Assembly: GCF_000353285.1 (NCBI RefSeq)
Contig: NZ_KB731324.1
Coordinates: 5,908,577 to 5,972,576, forward strand
Direction of reading: 5' to 3'
Length of the DNA stretch: 64,000 bases
From: Leptolyngbya boryana PCC 6306
GTDB lineage: Bacteria; Cyanobacteriota; Cyanobacteriia; Leptolyngbyales; Leptolyngbyaceae
Shown here: positions 63,634 through 64,000 of the stretch, piece after piece
Layout of the letters: every line of letters begins with the position of its first letter
How positions within the stretch are numbered: the stretch's first letter is position 1
Program-made: the position numbers and the translations under genes
The notes under the pieces: generated by a model
Told to the model about the DNA's origin: nothing
Databases searched by the model: none
What the model saw: the letters and a program-made list of their open reading frames with translations, nothing else

Positions 63634-63825
63634 TCGCTCAACTTCATCTGGTCGGATTGTGTTGTTTCTAATCCGGTCAGAATCGGTGATTGCTGGACGA
63701 TCGGCGGGTACTTCAAAGCCTTTAATCGGCTCGATTTGTGGCTTATGGCTGATAGGCTGACAGCCTTGGATGATTGCGCCTATCGAGATTGAGATCGCGA
63801 AACATTGAATGGGAAAACGTATCAT
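63610..63825 (-). CDS. Small lipoprotein (71 residues)
   Basis: A signal peptide with lipobox (ISIGAIIQGC, Cys22), then a short mature part rich in Pro, Ile and charged residues (KGFEVPADRPAITDSDRIRN) ending IEQRRVK. Small lipoproteins often belong to T4SS or entry-exclusion modules of mobile elements; no specific family recognised. Coupled to both neighbours through the repeated cassette. Confidence 0.65.
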   Translation of the reverse strand: MIRFPIQCFAISISIGAIIQGCQPISHKPQIEPIKGFEVPADRPAITDSDRIRNNTIRPDEVERIEQRRVK

Positions 63826-63845
63826 TTCACCCTCCGTTGCTCGAT
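63822..63845 (-). repeat. 24-bp stop-start cassette, copy 2
   Basis: Exact copy of 63610-63633, again joining one gene's stop to the next gene's ATGA start. Confidence 0.85.
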
Positions 63846-63977
63846 CGAGGGAATATCAATGCGAAATAGAACGCCCTGGTCGCGCACCCAGTAGCCAGCG
63901 ACGAAAGCAAGCAGGACGCAACCAAATACGAAAATCCCGCTAGTCATCGAGCCATCGTCTTTGTGATAGTTGCTCAA
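63822..63977 (-). CDS. Small single-pass membrane protein (start uncertain, near window edge)
   Basis: About 51 residues if it starts at TTG 63977, which has GGAG eight bases upstream; the frame stays open to the window edge, so a start beyond it is possible, and an internal ATG would give a shorter protein. One membrane segment (GIFVFGCVLLAFVAGYWV) and the end FRIDIPSIEQRRVK. Shares its last seven residues with the next gene through the repeated cassette. Confidence 0.5.
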   Translation of the reverse strand: MSNYHKDDGSMTSGIFVFGCVLLAFVAGYWVRDQGVLFRIDIPSIEQRRVK

Positions 63978-64000
63978 GGCTCTTGCTCCATCCAAATACG

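Larger units (their letters stand above)
54041..64000. mobile_element. Integrative element in tRNA-Lys (left end; continues past the window)
   Basis: Bounded at the left by the tRNA-Lys fragment, next to a tyrosine integrase and a small excisionase-like gene. Further in are a primase-helicase, an iteron array, a P-loop ATPase and a coupled cluster of small membrane proteins and lipoproteins, all on the minus strand. No relaxase or VirB4 is seen inside the window, so whether it is conjugative or only mobilizable is open. The intact tRNA-Lys should stand at the far end. Confidence 0.82.

Noticed and set aside
1-64000. Very many GCGATCGC palindromes as a dispersed repeat system
   Set aside because: This is HIP1, a known genome-wide feature of many cyanobacteria; only copies forming part of a hairpin were annotated.
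1-64000. CRISPR array or cas genes
   Set aside because: No regularly spaced repeats with unique spacers. The array at 60087-60215 has 8-bp units with irregular 0-6 base gaps, which fits iterons, not CRISPR.

Overview
The window is chromosomal DNA of a cyanobacterium, probably a filamentous non-heterocystous type of the Leptolyngbya kind (the genus is an inference). The evidence is a very high density of the HIP1 octamer GCGATCGC, a psbQ (CyanoQ) gene, the NDH-1 pair ndhF-ndhD, a cyanobacterial cobN, a fused transhydrogenase alpha subunit, DUF760, DUF2808 and pentapeptide proteins, and the bifunctional sterol desaturase/SDR protein.

Region by region. (1) 1-1295: the rpmH-rnpA-PH protein-yidC cluster, read leftwards. 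(2) 2398-5418: pntA-pntB, closed by a terminator that cuts into a stub of a PP2C phosphatase gene; then two FHA-domain genes, the second fused to an oxidoreductase-like domain. (3) 8570-12178: an antiporter with a small membrane partner, then secY-adk. (4) 12394-13860: a 1.4-kb block with a DUF5674 gene, a structured RNA and a 55-residue ORF, lying between two copies of a 56-bp repeat derived from the 3' end of the adjacent subtilase gene. (5) 16046-17577: a Gly/Ser-rich lipoprotein with a C-terminal Gly-Gly, translationally coupled to a GSP_synth ATP-grasp enzyme. (6) 18387-21183: a GDSL esterase autotransporter gene split cleanly by an IS982-family element. (7) 21485-25313: ndhF-ndhD, followed by a Crp-type regulator and a catalytically empty arginyl-tRNA synthetase relative. 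(8) 27623-52487: mostly housekeeping genes (hemB, tadA, psbQ, hemC, dapB, ispD, cobN) with signalling genes (two histidine kinases, a FIST protein, a TRPM-like SLOG protein) and an adenylation-carrier-acyltransferase fusion. (9) 54041 to the right edge: one end of an integrative element lodged in a tRNA-Lys gene.

The integrative element is the main accessory region. It begins with a displaced 3' fragment of tRNA-Lys(CUU), followed by a tyrosine integrase, a small excisionase-like protein, a DUF3854/SF3 primase-helicase, a GIY-YIG-like protein, a HicA-like protein, an array of 8-bp iterons in both orientations, a P-loop ATPase that could be a DNA-transfer motor, and a tightly coupled set of small membrane and lipoproteins. 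A 12-bp match links the iteron array to a hairpin at the att end. Together these suggest a P4-like replicating integrative or mobilizable element; its other end and any relaxase lie outside the window.

Limits: function calls rest on recognised motifs and family resemblance, with no database search. Start codons were moved from the longest ORF where a ribosome binding site, signal peptide or family N-terminus argued for it.
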